DNA of 64,000 bases from Chamaea fasciata (GCA_029207755.1 JARCOQ010000002.1:116831083-116895082), one strand, 5' to 3'. Numbered from the stretch's first letter, positions 22,965 through 35,925 are shown. Program-made: numbers and translations. Notes: generated from the letters alone by a model not told the origin.

Positions 22965-23640
22965 GGGGTACAGAAAGATGGAAGAAAACGGTGGGCGCCG
23001 GGACCCCGAGAGAATTGGAAGGGGTTGGCAGGAGCAGGAGCAGGAGTGGGACGGGACCGGGCAGGAAGAGGGCTGGGCAGGGTATGAAATGAGGCTGTGG
23101 GCGACGCTGGGGGCATGTGGGGTCATGATCATAGGCCATTCTTTCTGCCGCAGTTCCTTGTTCAGCACATAACCCAGCTCAAGTACCTGTGACCTGTCAA
23201 CACCTTGACTCAGGTCAGGTGCTCCTGAGGTCCAGAGTGGAACATGATCACCCAATGTGCCTGTGCGACAAAGGGCTGGGGCTCTACCAGTCTATGCCAG
23301 AGAAAAAAACAAGACTGATGACTGTCCAGGCATCTCCACCAGCAACTGGCTCCTCAGCTCGGCTCGGCCTCTCAGGCAGCTTTTCCCTGCTCCAGACAGG
23401 TCTCAGCAGTGTCTTTGTGTCTGCTGGAGCCATGCAGTCTCTAGGGCAAATAACCACTGCTGGACCTTCTTTGATTTCTTAGTGGAGAAACTGCTGTTGA
23501 CTAGGGTTGGTTGCTAAGATCATCTTCTAAGGGCCATGGCTCAGTGTGCTCTGAGGTGGTCAGATGGTCCTTACAATCTTGTGCCTGTTTCAACAACTTC
23601 AGCCTTGACTTAGCTATCACGTCTCTTATTTCTCTGACAG
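22965..23640. other. Intergenic, nothing recognised
   Basis: Shoulder of the CpG island followed by unique sequence. No repeat, RNA gene or coding exon was seen. Confidence 0.6.
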
Positions 23641-23689
23641 ACCTTTAATGACATTTTGTGTAGAGCACAACGGGCCTCAATCTCCATGT

Positions 23690-24838
23690 GTGAGAAATCA
23701 GGCAAGGAAGGTGAGAGACTGGCACAGCTGAGTCAGGACCTGCTGATCAAACTAAAAAGCAAGATGGAAACTCACAGGCAGTGGAAACAGGACCAGGTAT
23801 CCCAAGAGGAGTAAAAGGACCTTGCCCAGCTGTGTAGGGAAATTGTGAGGAAGGCTAAGGCACAACTGGAGCTGACCTTGGTGAGAAATGCAAAGAATTA
23901 TAAAAAGAGTTTCTACAGGTATGTCAGCCAGAAAAGAAATGTCAAAGACAGTGTACCCTGCCGAAAAACATGACTGGCAAACTGGTAACAAGGGACGAGG
24001 AGAAGGCTGATGGGTTCAGCTACGTTGGGCAGGATCATTGATCTGTTGGAGCATAGGAAGGCTCTGCAGAGATCTGGACAGGCTGGATTGAGGGACTGAT
24101 CAGCTGATGTATGACATTCAACAAGGCCAAGTGCTGGGTCCTGGACTTGAATCACCACAACCTCAGGCAGCACTCCAGGCTGGGAACAGAGTGGCTGAAA
24201 AGCTGTAAAAGGACCTGGTGGTGCTGGTTGACAATGGCTAAACATGAGACAGAATATCCCAGGTGGGCAAGAAGGCTAAAGGCACCTGGCTTCCGTCAGC
24301 AACAGTGTGGCCAGCAGGACCAGAGCAATAATTCCTCCCCTCTACTCCACTCTGAAAAGACTTGACCTGGAGCACTGCTCCCAGCTCTGGAGTCCTCAGT
24401 ACAGGAAAGACACAGACCTGTTGTATTGATCCAAAGAGCCCCAAAAATGATCAGAGATCTGGAGCACCTCTCCTGTGAGGATGCGCTGAAAGAGCTGGGG
24501 TTGTTCAGTCTGGAGAGAATGGGCTCTGGGGAGACCTTAGAGCCCCTTCCAGAACTTAAAGGGAGATTATGACAAAGGTGGGGACAGAGTTTGTAGCAGG
24601 GCCTGTAAGGACAGGACATGATGGTTTAAAAAACCACCAAAAACCAACAAACCAGTAGATTCAGACTAGTTATAAGGAAGAAATGTTTATGGTGAGAGTG
24701 GGGAAACACTCAGGGTCAGGTTGGATGGGGCTCTGAGTCACCTGATGCAGTGGAAGATGTCCCTGCTCATTGAAGGGGGGGTTGGAGTAGGTGACCCTTA
24801 GAAGTGCCTTCCAACCCATCCCATGTTATGATTCCATT
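23690..24838 (+). mobile_element. CR1 LINE, 5'-truncated, about 1.1 kb
   Basis: Starts in decayed ORF2 sequence (GGTATGTCAGCCAGAAAAGA near 23920). It continues through GGCCAAGTGCTGGGTCCTGG and GCTGGGGTTGTTCAGTCTGG, and ends in the CR1 terminus at about 24838 (GTGCCTTCCAACCCATCCCA). Frames are interrupted. Confidence 0.85.
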
Positions 24839-24849
24839 ATTCAAACATA

Positions 24850-26060
24850 ACACTCACCTTTAAGAAAGGGAATAAGGAACTTGGAGAACCACCAGTTTGT
24901 CAAGGTCATCACCAAACCTGGAAAACTCATGGACCACATTGTCTCAGAATCCATTTCTGACTATATGGAGAACAGAGACAATCAGGCATAGTCAGCATAG
25001 ATTTAGCAAGCACAAATCATGCCTGAGAAGCCCAATTAATTTCTCTGACAAAATGATTGGCTGAATGGATGAAGGGAAAGCAGTAGATACAAAGGGCCTT
25101 GACAGCACTGACAGCTGTTCCCACTGAATTTCAGTTTATGACCTGAGGACATAGGGTCTGAGTGAGGAGCAGTAGGTGGGCTGAAGACTGGTTGCACCTC
25201 TGGGCTGTGAAGGTGGTGATCAATGACTCAGTACAGGGTTGGTGCCTAGCAGCCAACAAAATATACCAAGCATTGATTTAGGAGCCAGCATTGTTCAGTG
25301 TCTTTGTTGATACTCTGTGATGACATGGAGTACAAGTCTGGACATGACACTAGGAGGGGTCACTGATATGTGGCACTTTAGTCCAAACAGGGGTCTGGAA
25401 ACTCACAGAAAGGAATTAGCAGAAACCTCATGAAGTTCAATAAGGAGAAGTACAAAGTTCAGCATGTGAGTCAGAATATCGCCCAAATTGCTACAGGCTG
25501 GGAACCATCTGGCTAAGTCACAGTCCTGCTGAAAGGAACATGAGCATAGGGATGAACATGGAATGAAGTCAATAGGATGCTCTCATTGCAAATCAGGCAA
25601 ACACCTTCCTGCACGGCAGTAGGAGGATGGTCAGCAGCAGATCAAGGGAAATAATCATCCCCCTTGAACTGGGATATGGTGAAGCCACATCTGGAATCCT
25701 CTCTACATTTTTGAATCTCCCTGTTCGTGAGGGATACTGAAAAACTGTAGGAAGTAGGTAGTGGTCTGGGACATCTGATCAATTTATAACAGGACACTGA
25801 AGAAGCTGGGCTCTCTTGGTCTGGTGATGCTTAAGCAGTAGGGCTGTTTAACAGCATCCTGCTGCTATCTCACAGACAGGTTATGATGGAACCAAAGGCA
25901 GACAGTAGCACAATAACAATGACCACACTTAGACCTTGAGAGACTCAGAGTGAAGATTAGAGAAAGCTTTTTTCATTGCGAGGGTAGTGTAGCACCGGAA
26001 AAAGCCACTCATAGAGTAGTGAATCTCATTCATCCCCTTGCAAGTTTCCAAGGATGATCT
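24850..26060 (+). mobile_element. Older CR1 LINE fragment (reverse-transcriptase and 3' region)
   Basis: Diverged CR1 text: CTGGAAAACTCATGGACCAC (release-motif region), AGCACAAATCATGCCTGAGA, TTCAATAAGGAGAAGTACAA and GTGAAGCCACATCTGGAATC. More mutated than the copy to its left. That younger copy may have inserted into this one. Confidence 0.7.
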
Positions 26061-26599
26061 GATCTGGTATTGTTGATTCTCTTCACATAAGAGGTTGGAT
26101 TATTCAATTCTGGACACCCCTGTTAACTACAGGACAGTCTACTGTGAACTGATGAATTCAATTCCATTTCTGTTATGCTACTCCTTAATAATAGCTTTTT
26201 GCTTTTATGATGTCCCACTCACCCTCTATACTCACAATGATTCTTGACTTTGTGTCACTGAGCTACCTCATCCATGTACTCTTTTTTTCTGAGATCTTTA
26301 GTGAAAAAAATTGAAATAGATGAGCTCTAAAACTGACCTTGAAAAGACGGTGCATTTCCTCAAGCATAAAACTCATCATTTATTGTTCTCTTTTTTCTTT
26401 TTTTTTTTGCCAGTCTTCCACATTTTAGAGTTTTCTTATTAATATCTGTATTCTTCAGTTGAATAAATAAATTCTTATGTGTTACTACAGCACTGCAGTT
26501 CAAATAGTCTGCTCAGCCAAAAGGTTGATCCTGGCCTCAAAAAAGCCACTTATCGAGGTGTCTGATGTGCTATTCTGGCATAATTTGGCAAAAACACAG

Positions 26600-27560
26600 C
26601 ATCACAGAATATGCCGAGCTGGAAAGCATCCACAAGGATCATCAAGACCAACTGCTGACCAACTGCTGGGCTTGCACAGCACCGTCCCCAAGAGTCTCAA
26701 ACACTATGTGCATGAGAGTGTTACCCAAATGCTCCTTGAAGCCCTGTTAGGCTTGCTGCTATGACCACTGCCCTGGGTTACAATGCACAGCCACCCTCTG
26801 GCTGAAGGACCTGTTCCTAATATCCAACCTAAACCTCCCCTGACACAGCTTCAGGGCATTCCCTCGGGTCCTGTCAGTGGTCACCACAGAGATCAGTGTC
26901 TGCCCCTCCTCCTCCCTTCATGAGGAAGTTGTAGAGAGCTTTGAGGTCTCTTCTCCAGCTGAACAGACCAAGTGCCCTTAGCTGCTCCTCACATGGCTTC
27001 TCTCCTTCACCATCTCTTGCTCTCCTTTGGAGGTTCTCTAATAGTTTAATATCTTTCTTACATTGCAGTGACCAAAACTGCACACAATATCCGAGGTGAG
27101 GCCGCCCCTGTGCAGAGCAGAGTGGACAATCCCTCCCTGGCCTGGCCAGCCACACTGTGCCTGATGCCCCCAGGACAAGGTTGGCCCTCCAGGCTGCCAG
27201 GGCTCTGCGGACTCATATTCAGCTTTCTGCTGACCAGGACCCCCAGGTCTCCTTCCATGGCTCTGCTTTACAGCATCACATTTCCCAGTCTGTATGTTCA
27301 TCTAGGATGCCCCATCCCAGGTGCAGAACCAGGCACTTTCCCTTGTTGAACTTCATCTGGTTGGTGATTGTCCTGTCCTCTAATTTGTCCAGGTCTCTCA
27401 GCAAGGCCTCCCTGCCTTGGAGGGAGTCAACAGCTCCTCCCAGTTTTATATCAACAGCAAACTTGCTTAGTATCTGTTCCATTCCTGCATCCAAGTAATT
27501 TATGAAGATGTTGAAGAGCACAGGGCTGATCACATTACTGCCATTTTTTCAAATTATCAT
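26600..27560 (-). mobile_element. CR1 LINE, reverse orientation, about 0.95 kb
   Basis: Reverse-strand CR1 with the 3' region on the left: TATCCAACCTAAACCTCCCC, CTTCTCCAGCTGAACAGACC, TGTGCAGAGCAGAGTGGACA, and a reverse-transcriptase end that translates on the minus strand as ISPVLFNIFINYLDAGMEQI. It also carries LSKFAVDIKLGGAVDSLQGR, with VDI in the catalytic YxDD region. Broken by stops. Confidence 0.85.
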
Positions 27561-27564
27561 TTCC

Positions 27565-29330
27565 CTTTAAAATCTGCTTTGAATCCTTTATACTACTGCA
27601 AGCAATCTGCATTTTCCTAGGTCATTCCCTTCAGTCCTTCCTTCAGTACCAATGATTTTGTTAGTCCTCGGCCCCATGGCATTACCCCAGATCACCAAAC
27701 AACCTTCCTCTCAGACTTGCAATTGGTCCTCAAGTGCTCCCTCTACTCAAAGACAGAAATCAGTGGGTTCCTTTTGGTCTTCTAGTAAATGCTAGCTTAC
27801 TAGATATTCTGGGACCAACTTTGCAAGAGAGGGGAGAACAGACGCACATTATGTGCTTGGACATTCAGAGAGGCCTTCCACAGTCGTTCTGACGTGCATA
27901 TGTGGACTGGCAGAAAGAGATTAAGCCAAGCTGTGCTTTTTGAGAGCAACTATGACACAGAAGCAAGAGCAGAAATACGCTATTCACCTACTCAGGGCAA
28001 ACCATTAGTGGTAGTTGTATTTAATCAGTGCTTTGGTGAACTCCCCAAATTGAAATAATGTAGGAGGTGATGAAATATGGCAAACTGAGCCCAAGCTCAG
28101 CTGAGACGAGCACAGAAAATACTCTCTGCCTGCTCCAAGAGCTGCAGGTAAACACAGTGGGATGCCATGATACCACCCCTCATGATGCTGTTCTGCCACA
28201 CCACATTGACCCTGAACCCAGAGTCAGGTCCATCCCTATCCAGACTGGACTTGCATGTTCCTATCCTCATCCCTAGCAGGTGGGAAGTGGTTGGGCAGTT
28301 TGGCACCTTCCTGCTAGATAGTAACTTGCTCCCAAAGCAGACAGGAGTCACCTGGCCCATAGCACAGCAGGACTGAGCTCTCTGCTCAGAGGCTTCTGCT
28401 TGTGCAGGCTGAAGTCCGGCTCCAAGTCCCAAACAGGAAATCCTTCTAGGATGTGCTTAGGCTCCGATTCCCGGATGTTTGCAGCAAGCAAAGGCTTCCT
28501 CCATGCAGAATGGAGGTTAAAAATAAAATAAGGCACCTGCTAGGAACATACATGGCTGGGGCTGGAGGGAAAGTGAGGGGAGAGCTCTCCCTAAGACAGG
28601 AGAAAGTATTTTAATGTGAGATCCCACGTTTGCTTCTGCCATTTAGAATTCCTTTTAAATCCATGAAAGAGAATCCATTTAATCAATGAATAGAGAAAGA
28701 GCTGCAGGATCACATCACCTACAAATGGAGCTGGTACCTCAGCTGTGCAGCTCTGTATTCACAGCCAGGACAGGAGAAATGCCTATGTGAGGCTGCTTCT
28801 TGATCTAACCCAACTAGAGAGCTTTGAACCTCACAGTGGAAGAGCCCTTCTGCATTCCCTGGTTGTCTGGATGGACACAGAGGTCCTGTCACACAAAGTT
28901 CTCACAAGAGGCATATTTCTGTGCCACAGGGGCTGTTCTTGAAGCCCTAAATGTAAGGTCCTCTCCCTGGGCTGCATGTGATGCTTTTAAGGTAAAGCAG
29001 GCAGAACTCAATTTGTTGATGAGAATGTTTACACTCTTGGAAATTTGGTGAAGCTCTGGCAGGTATTTTCTAAACAGCATAGTAGAGGCAGGTTTTAAAC
29101 AGAAGAAGAAAGATCCAGGGCTGTCAGATGATCCATTCCCTCACCTCAAAGAGGCTTCAGTTGAACCCAGGAGCACCTGCCACACTTCGCAGATGTGCAC
29201 CTAGCTGGTTCTAAGTCCACCCCTAATGAGGATTTCATAAACCTGCCAGTCAATCTATTCAGTGCTAAATTTTATTTACTGTTATTTAAACATTATTTCT
29301 TGTACTAGCTGTCATGAACACTGGAAGTAG
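27565..29330. other. Intergenic, nothing recognised
   Basis: Unique sequence without repeats or coding exons that I can identify on either strand. Confidence 0.6.
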
Positions 29331-29334
29331 ATTG

Positions 29335-29760
29335 TTCCCTTTGCAACTGTCCTTTACAAATCAAGGCGGTCATCGTATCTTTTCACTCTTCTCTAAGCTA
29401 GATTGCCCAGGGCATTTGATCTTTCCATACTGCATTTTCTGAACCTCTAATTGACTCCTCTTGATGTTCACAAATTTTTCTACATTCTCTGGGGTGCACT
29501 GGCTAGTACTGGACACAGTCTGTGGCTATGGGCCTGATCACAGCAGAGCAGGGCCAGAAATGTTAGTTCATGCATCCTGCAAGCCATATTCCTGTTTATA
29601 CCATCTCATATGATGTTATTTTGTTTTTACAATATGCCCTCAGCTGATTCATACTCAATCTACAGGTCCCTATAAGCCAAACTTTATAGACTGTTTTTTC
29701 TCAGTCTATCTGTACAGTATATTATTTCTATTAAGCAGATATACCTCCTACCAAGGAATA
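29335..29760 (-). mobile_element. Ancient CR1-type LINE remnant
   Basis: Strongly diverged reverse-strand text resembling the CR1 3' region: TCACTCTTCTCTAAGCTAGA, TCTGGGGTGCACTGGCTAGT, TGATCACAGCAGAGCAGGGC and CAGCTGATTCATACTCAATC. Confidence 0.55.
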
Positions 29761-29764
29761 ATAA

Positions 29765-31650
29765 TAATTTTTAAATTTCTGTCAATGTTTTTGGTATCTT
29801 GACTAATGATATTCAAAGAAATATAAACTGACTAAACAGAAGGACACAGAACAACAGGGAAATTCTGTTACTGCAGCTTTAGTGACACAAACTTAATGTT
29901 CAGCATTTATAAAGACTTCAGAAAACTCAAAATGGCCAGAGAAGAGTCTTAAGAATGAGTTGGATCCAAGGACAAGGTTCTGTGTGAAGATCTTTAGTAA
30001 GATTTTAAAAAGAAGTGATTTCTAAGGATCTCTAAGAATGAAAATTTTTAATTTTTTCAGTAATAATGAGGTTTCAATCCAGCAAATAAAGGTGTAACAG
30101 GGGCAATACTGTGGAACTGCAGTTATGCAAACTGAAAGGAAACAGCAGTAGTTCAGTGGAAGGAGGAATTAAACACTAGAATGACTGTGAAAAAGACATA
30201 AGAGACTCCTAGCAGTCAAAGTTGTACCTCTTGGCTAATTAGGGTGCTGGGCCAGCTCATATGGACCACGCTTTTGCCCAGAAAACTTGCACCACATGAC
30301 CCCTGAGATCACTTCCAACCTGGTATTCTCCAGTTCTACAAGTCTATGGATTTTCTCAAGAGGCCAGGTCTCTGTCCCAGAGCTTCTGTGAGCTTTGCAA
30401 TTCCCAAAGGATATGGGCAGTGTCATCCGGTTCTGGTGTCTCAACTGCCCTCTGAACCTGTGTGCTGCCTGCCCCATGAAACCCTTCCCAAAGAGACGGC
30501 CGAACTGTGTCCAACCAAGGAATCATTGTATGAGAAAAGGGAATGAGATAATGGTAAGAAGGAAACCGTCTAATAGATGTTCATCCATGAGCCGAGACAA
30601 AACTGAAATCAACATTTCCAGAGGGTGAGTTGACTGAGCTGAGCCCTGTGCTACTGACTGCTCTACTTCCTGTGCTGGCTTCTTCCATTCTCCTCCTCTG
30701 AAATCTCTTCATCCACGTTTGCAGCAGAGTGACCTCATTTGGCAGCAGTTCTGCCAGCGAAGGCTGACTGAGGCACACCGCTCTCACCGGTGCCTCTTAG
30801 AAAGCTGCTTGCTAAGGCCTGGACTTCCTCCCTGGTAGCAAACAAGTCTCCTTCTGTTCCCCTGAAAATCAGCTGGGAGGAAGCAAGATGGGGGGGTGGT
30901 TTCCGAAATGCCGTGGATTGTGATTACAGACACAGCCTCGGAATCCGCGGGCTGGGGGCAGGGGGCGCAGGGGCTGCAGGGGAAATCCAGGTTATTTCTG
31001 CATGAGGTGACACATGCCTCAGGTCAGCAGTGTTCCCAAACAGGTACAAGCCTGATAGCAAAGGACCTGCTGATTCTGGTGAAAGGAAGAAAAGAATTTG
31101 AGAATTATCCCTTCCTAAAGAACATGACTTTTGCTTTGGAGGAGTTTTCTATATATAGTGAGGTGATTATTTCAGAATGGAAAATGTTTGTTCAGGAAGG
31201 AAAGACTCTGAGATCAGTAGAGTCAAATCTCACCCACATGCTGCTGACTCCATTGGACTCTTCTGCCCAGCAGCAGGGACTCAGGAGAATTCTGCAGGGA
31301 TGATGGTACTGTCCTGGAGTTGCCCACTTGCACCAAATTTCTCTATGCTTAAGCTTGGGTTCAAGCTCTGCTCTGCCATGGAGCGGCAGGTCTGAAGTAA
31401 GATCTGATGATTTCTCCAGGAAAAAAAAATGCAGATGACGTGACCTTCTTTTTCCCTCTGACAAACCATGTTTATCATCCACAACTGTTGCACACTGGGA
31501 CACAAGGACATCCCATAAATACTCTGGACTGCAGATGCCAGCAGCAAATGGGAGCAGTGCCACACTGACCAGACAGTCTGTGCAGAATATGCTGTATGAA
31601 TATATCAGATACCACGAATAGGCATGGGGACTTGTCTGTGGAGAGGATCA
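29765..31650. other. Intergenic, nothing recognised
   Basis: Mostly AT-rich unique sequence. A fragment at about 30290-30350 (GATCACTTCCAACCTGGTAT) may be a very short CR1 terminus. No gene was seen. Confidence 0.55.
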
Positions 31651-31653
31651 CGA

Positions 31654-31767
31654 ACACACACACACAGACACACAGACGTACAAACACACACACAGACACA
31701 CACAGACACACAGACAGACAGACAGACACACACACACACAGACACACACACACACACACACACACAC
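31654..31767. repeat. CA-rich microsatellite with CACAGA interruptions
   Basis: 114 bp of ACACAC and CACAGA units with two interruptions (ACGTACAA near 31677 and the CAGA run at 31710-31727). The open frames that cross it are repeat translations. Confidence 0.97.
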
Positions 31768-32339
31768 GGACAAGGATCGCCAGCGCAGAGGAAGGCAGAA
31801 CGAACCGGTATGGTGCAGCTCCATCTTGTGGGAGTTTATGTCTGACACAATCCCGATCTCCTGAATATTAAGTTATCTGTGGCGTAGCATTGCTTATGAG
31901 TCTGGGGCAGTGACCACTGTGCCTGCTAAACGTATCATGTTTGAGCTATTTAAAAAACCCCAAAATAATAGATTGTTACCTTGCAGTTTAAACTGCCATG
32001 ATGCACATAATTTGACAAACATGTGACCATTAGGTAACATCACATGATCTAATCCAAGTCACAATCCCAAAATATCCCATAGGTTGAAAGTGCACATATG
32101 AGTTTAGCATTCACTTTAAAAGTTTCTCAGTCCTCCATGTTAAATCCCAGCCCTATTGCTCCTCCAAGAACAGAATCAGGCTACAAACCACTACTTTGCT
32201 GATCCTGTCTTACATAACCTAACGGGCCATAACTGATGCAGAAGAAGGAAGAAAATTTGGTTTATGAGTCAATTTAATGATTCTTAAATATTCAGAAATA
32301 ACTCAGGCCACTGAGAGGTGCTGTGAGATGAGAGAAGGG

Positions 32340-33225
32340 ACAGATGATTCAGGAGGAATATAGAGGTGTTATCCAAGCAAACAGAAAAGGGGTAGGGAAA
32401 ACCAAAGCCCGTGTGGAGTCAAATATGGCAAGAGATGTGAAGTGCAATAAGAGAGGCTTCTACAGATATGTCTGTAGCAACAGGAAAACTAAGGAAAACA
32501 TGGACGCACGACCAAAGGGGGCAAGCACCCCAGTGATGAAGGACATGGAGCAGCAGCCTTCAGGGAATGTGGGCCTCTGAGACCAAAGGGAAGCTCGAGA
32601 GCAAGGAAACCTTCAGTGGAGCACTGTGACAGTGTGACAGTGGAGCACAGTGACATGGAGGTCACTTTTAACAGAGACCTGAAATGAAGCAGCCATGGGT
32701 CGTGAAGGAGCTGGGTAACATCACTTTGAGGCCACTCGTGATTTTCTTTGAGAGGGCATGGTTATGAAGGGAGGTTCTTGACGGCTGGAAGAAAGCAAAT
32801 ATCACTCCTATCTTGCGGAAGGGCAAAAAAGATCCGGGGAACTACAAGCCAGTCAGCCTCATCTCTGCCCCTAGAAAGGTGATGGAGCAAATCTTCCTGA
32901 AAAGCATTTCCAAACACAGGAAGGCACAAAGGTGTTTGGGAGTAATTAGCAAAGGTTTTAGCTCAGTTGGTGAGAGCATGGTGCTAATAATGCCGATAAT
33001 GCTAATAATGGTTGTGAGTTCAATCCCTGTGTGGACCATTCATTTAAGAGGTGGACTTGGTGATCCTTGTGGGTACTTTCCAGCTAAGAAGATTCTGTGA
33101 TTTATAGAGAAAATTATGCTCAAGTAGCCCAATAGCCTTCTACAAGGAAATGATTTTGTTTAGGAGATCAGCAGATGTTGGTGGCTCAGCCTTAGTAAGT
33201 CTCTAGTCAGGACGGATAACCACAG
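32340..33225 (+). mobile_element. CR1 LINE fragment interrupted by a SINE
   Basis: Left part: GTGCAATAAGAGAGGCTTCT, CTACAGATATGTCTGTAGCA, then GGAACTACAAGCCAGTCAGC and AAAGGTGATGGAGCAAATCT (ORF2 reverse-transcriptase region). After the SINE the element resumes with TAGCCTTCTACAAGGAAATG and GATCAGCAGATGTTGGTGGC. In CR1 these lie directly downstream of the left part. Confidence 0.8.
32954..33103 (+). mobile_element. tRNA-Ile-derived SINE with CR1-like tail (TguSINE1 type), nested in CR1
   Basis: The head reads TTTTAGCTCAGTTGGTGAGA and GCATGGTGCTAATAATGCC, an A-box and anticodon-arm match to tRNA-Ile. GAGTTCAATCC follows as B-box. The body continues CCATTCATTTAAGAGGTGGA. The tail, TGATCCTTGTGGGTACTTTC then GATTCTGTGA, resembles a CR1 3' end, which explains mobilisation by CR1 enzymes. 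SINEs of this build are known from passerine birds. The copy has an 18-bp duplication in the anticodon arm (GCTAATAATG at 32983 and 33001). No target-site duplication was clear. Confidence 0.8.
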
Positions 33226-33234
33226 TTACAATTC

Positions 33235-33400
33235 CACAGTGAATTTGGACTGAAAGGGACTTAAAAATCATCTAGCTCCAACTCCCCTGCCATGCAGAGG
33301 GGCACTTATCACTTGACCAGGTTGCTCCAAGCCCCATCCAAACTGGCCTTGAACTCTCCCAGTAACCAGATGGGTTAAACCCTTCTCACATCACCTTTCT
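33235..33400 (-). mobile_element. CR1 LINE, short 3' end, reverse
   Basis: GACTGAAAGGGACTTAAAAA, TCATCTAGCTCCAACTCCCC and ACCAGGTTGCTCCAAGCCCC are the reverse complement of the CR1 terminus. Confidence 0.87.
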
Positions 33401-33404
33401 GAAC

Positions 33405-35460
33405 ACCTGCATGGGATGTTTTTTCCTCCTTTCATTTAAATTGAATGACACCTTAGGTAGCTGCAGAGAATGTCAGTCACACAGCTAGTACACAGAATCA
33501 TTTTTAAAGTGATCAGAGTAACTTTAAAGCCAAGGTGTTAGTTTCACTTTAAATATTTTTTTCACAAGCTGTAGTGTAATTTTACATTTAACATTTCAAA
33601 GTTCGTGATAATATTCTCCTATATGATGTTCTCTTTGATGACCAAGAACAGGGTCCTATCTATTAGTCAAGATGGAAGCCTTTGGCAGCCACTAATTTGC
33701 CACTGGATCACAAGTTCACAAAGCCAACAAGGCACAATTTTCAGTTTACAGCCTTTATACTTGCCTGCCTTACAAAATCTAAATACTTGCCAGAAGGTAA
33801 TCAGGCAATACTATAAAACCACTGTGATGGGCTCTACTGGCAGTGTCCATGAGGGGAAGGATACAGTAAGAAAGGTGTAAAAACTGGGACATATCTCTAA
33901 ACCAAATCTATGTAATGCCAAGTATCTTCAAATAAGTAGATATGCTTCAAAATTCTCCTTGTGGTCTTTCTAAAAGAATCAGGTCAGAGAGTACTGAACC
34001 CTGACAACTGACCAAACAAGGCAGAAATTTATTTTCTCAACTGATGGCCCACTATAAAGCAGGGGAGAGAGAAAATCTGGATGGATTGCATTTCACCCTG
34101 CAGCAGTAGCTTGAACTACTGCTTGTGCATGAAGAGCTCTCTCAGAAACCACAGACAAGCCTGTTTGCTCCACAGCTTCCTCCTCCTCTTAGATACCCCA
34201 CAGCAGGAACCACAGCTCCCTTCGAGCAGTCCTGCCCCAAACACTGTGCTTTGCCACACAGCTGGTAGGTTCCAGCATGCTGGCCAAGGTTCTCCTGCTG
34301 CTCCCTTTGTAGCAGCAGCTCTTTTAGTGCAGCAGTCCTTCAGTACTCTGGTTCCCATTCTGTATTTTAACAGTCTAAAATTGCAACCAGTTTTGCTTGT
34401 GTAGTTGTTGCTGTTGTTGAACTGAGGCCCAGTACTGTGCTGTCCTTGGCTAAAGCATCAGACTTCCCTGTATAAACAATTTCTTGAAAAAGGTAATAGA
34501 AGAAACCTAGAATACACAGAAATGAAGAGGCTGATTTCTATACCTGAGAAGCATGGTGTTAACAGCACAGGTGCAAGTAGGGTGTGGAAATGCTCATTTC
34601 TCTGATGGAAACTCTTGGAATTTAATTTTAATGAGATTCTTGCATTGTCTCTGCATTCCAGAATGGGTGTACATAACTGCAGCAACGGCTAATGGAAACA
34701 TTTTTTAATCAATTCTACCACATTAGAGCTGAAATATGCTGTAAATATCCAATGCAGTAGATATATTTAGGAGAGATTTCTTCAAAAGAAAATTGTTTTG
34801 AACAATTACTGGTCTGTTAGCTTGAACGTAGCAGAATACAAAACTGTCCTGGATGCAATCATATAAAACAGACCAAGTCAGCTCAAAAGCAGGATACATA
34901 ATTTAACAGGCCAAGTAATTAACAATATGAGCAACTTAACTAATGATGTTGTAAATTTCTGATGACTGGTAATTTCTCAGTGAAAACGTGTTTGTGAGGG
35001 GCTTTGCTTTGTGTTTCTTTTTGGGTTTTTTTTTGTTTTAATTTTTTGTTGGTGTTTAGGTGGGTTTTGTTTGTGGGTTAGGGTATGGGTTTTTTTCCTA
35101 ATAAATGTTATTAAATCAAGGAAAAGATAATTCAGTGAAGTTCTATGGCATGTGTTTTACAGGATGACAGTCCAATTCACGGTACTCTTCTTGTCGGTTT
35201 TGGATTTATGACTGCTAGCAACTGCATCGCAGAGTCATTTAAATCCTATAGTTCCAAGGATAAAACTCACAGTTACACGTGCATTTATACTGTAGGTCTT
35301 ATAATTGCAAGACATAATTAAACAAAAGTGTCAAGAAGATTCAAGGATTAGTGTTTTTCAAGGATAAGAATATTCAGTGTTACATTATCATGGATTGCAA
35401 ACAAAAAAAACCCCAACCTTAATTATGTGCACGTGTCTGCTATGTCCAATCAAAATCTAC
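33405..35460. other. Intergenic, nothing recognised
   Basis: AT-rich unique sequence with a T/G-rich patch at about 34995-35095. No gene or repeat was identified. Confidence 0.6.
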
Positions 35461-35464
35461 CCTC

Positions 35465-35925
35465 TTTTAGTTTAAAACCACTATTCCATGTCCTGTCACT
35501 ACAGGCCTTGGTAAAAAGTCTCTTAGTTTTTTTTATAAGCCCCCTTTAAGTATTGAAAAGCTGTTACAAGGTGCCCTTGGAGCCTCCTCCTCTCCTGTCT
35601 GAATACCCCCAGCTCTCCCAGCCTGTGTCTACAACAGAGGGGGTCCAGCCTTCAAACCCTCTCTGTGGCCTCCTCTGGACTCCCACCAGCAGCTCCACAT
35701 CCTTCTGCAGTTGGTCCCCAGAGCTGGAGGCAGTCCCACCTGGGCAGAGCAGGGGAGAATCGCTCCCCTGGACCCAGACCCGATGATTCTCTAGGCTGCC
35801 AGCACACACGGCTGGCTCATGCCCAATGTTTCACCCACTGGTATCCCCAGTCTTGGCAGGGGATCCATCCCCAGACCCCACTGATACCAGTGGTTGTCCC
35901 ACTCCAGGTTCTGTGGTTCCTTAAT
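35465..35925 (-). mobile_element. CR1 LINE, reverse, 3' region
   Basis: CCATGTCCTGTCACTACAGG, AGGTGCCCTTGGAGCCTCCT, TGGACTCCCACCAGCAGCTC and CAGTCCCACCTGGGCAGAGC are diagnostic of reverse CR1. The extreme 3' terminus is missing on the left. Confidence 0.82.

Noticed and set aside
21750..23255. Long open frames (up to 445 codons) on both strands of the first CpG island
   Set aside because: They overlap on several frames, are made of Pro/Arg/Gly/Ala runs and show no domain. They are expected from high GC and few stop codons.
31596..31871. Thr/His-rich or Cys/Val-rich open frames
   Set aside because: Direct translations of the CA microsatellite.
32954..33103. Functional tRNA-Ile gene
   Set aside because: The anticodon arm carries an 18-bp duplication, the acceptor stem is not paired, and a CR1-like tail follows. 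It is a SINE.
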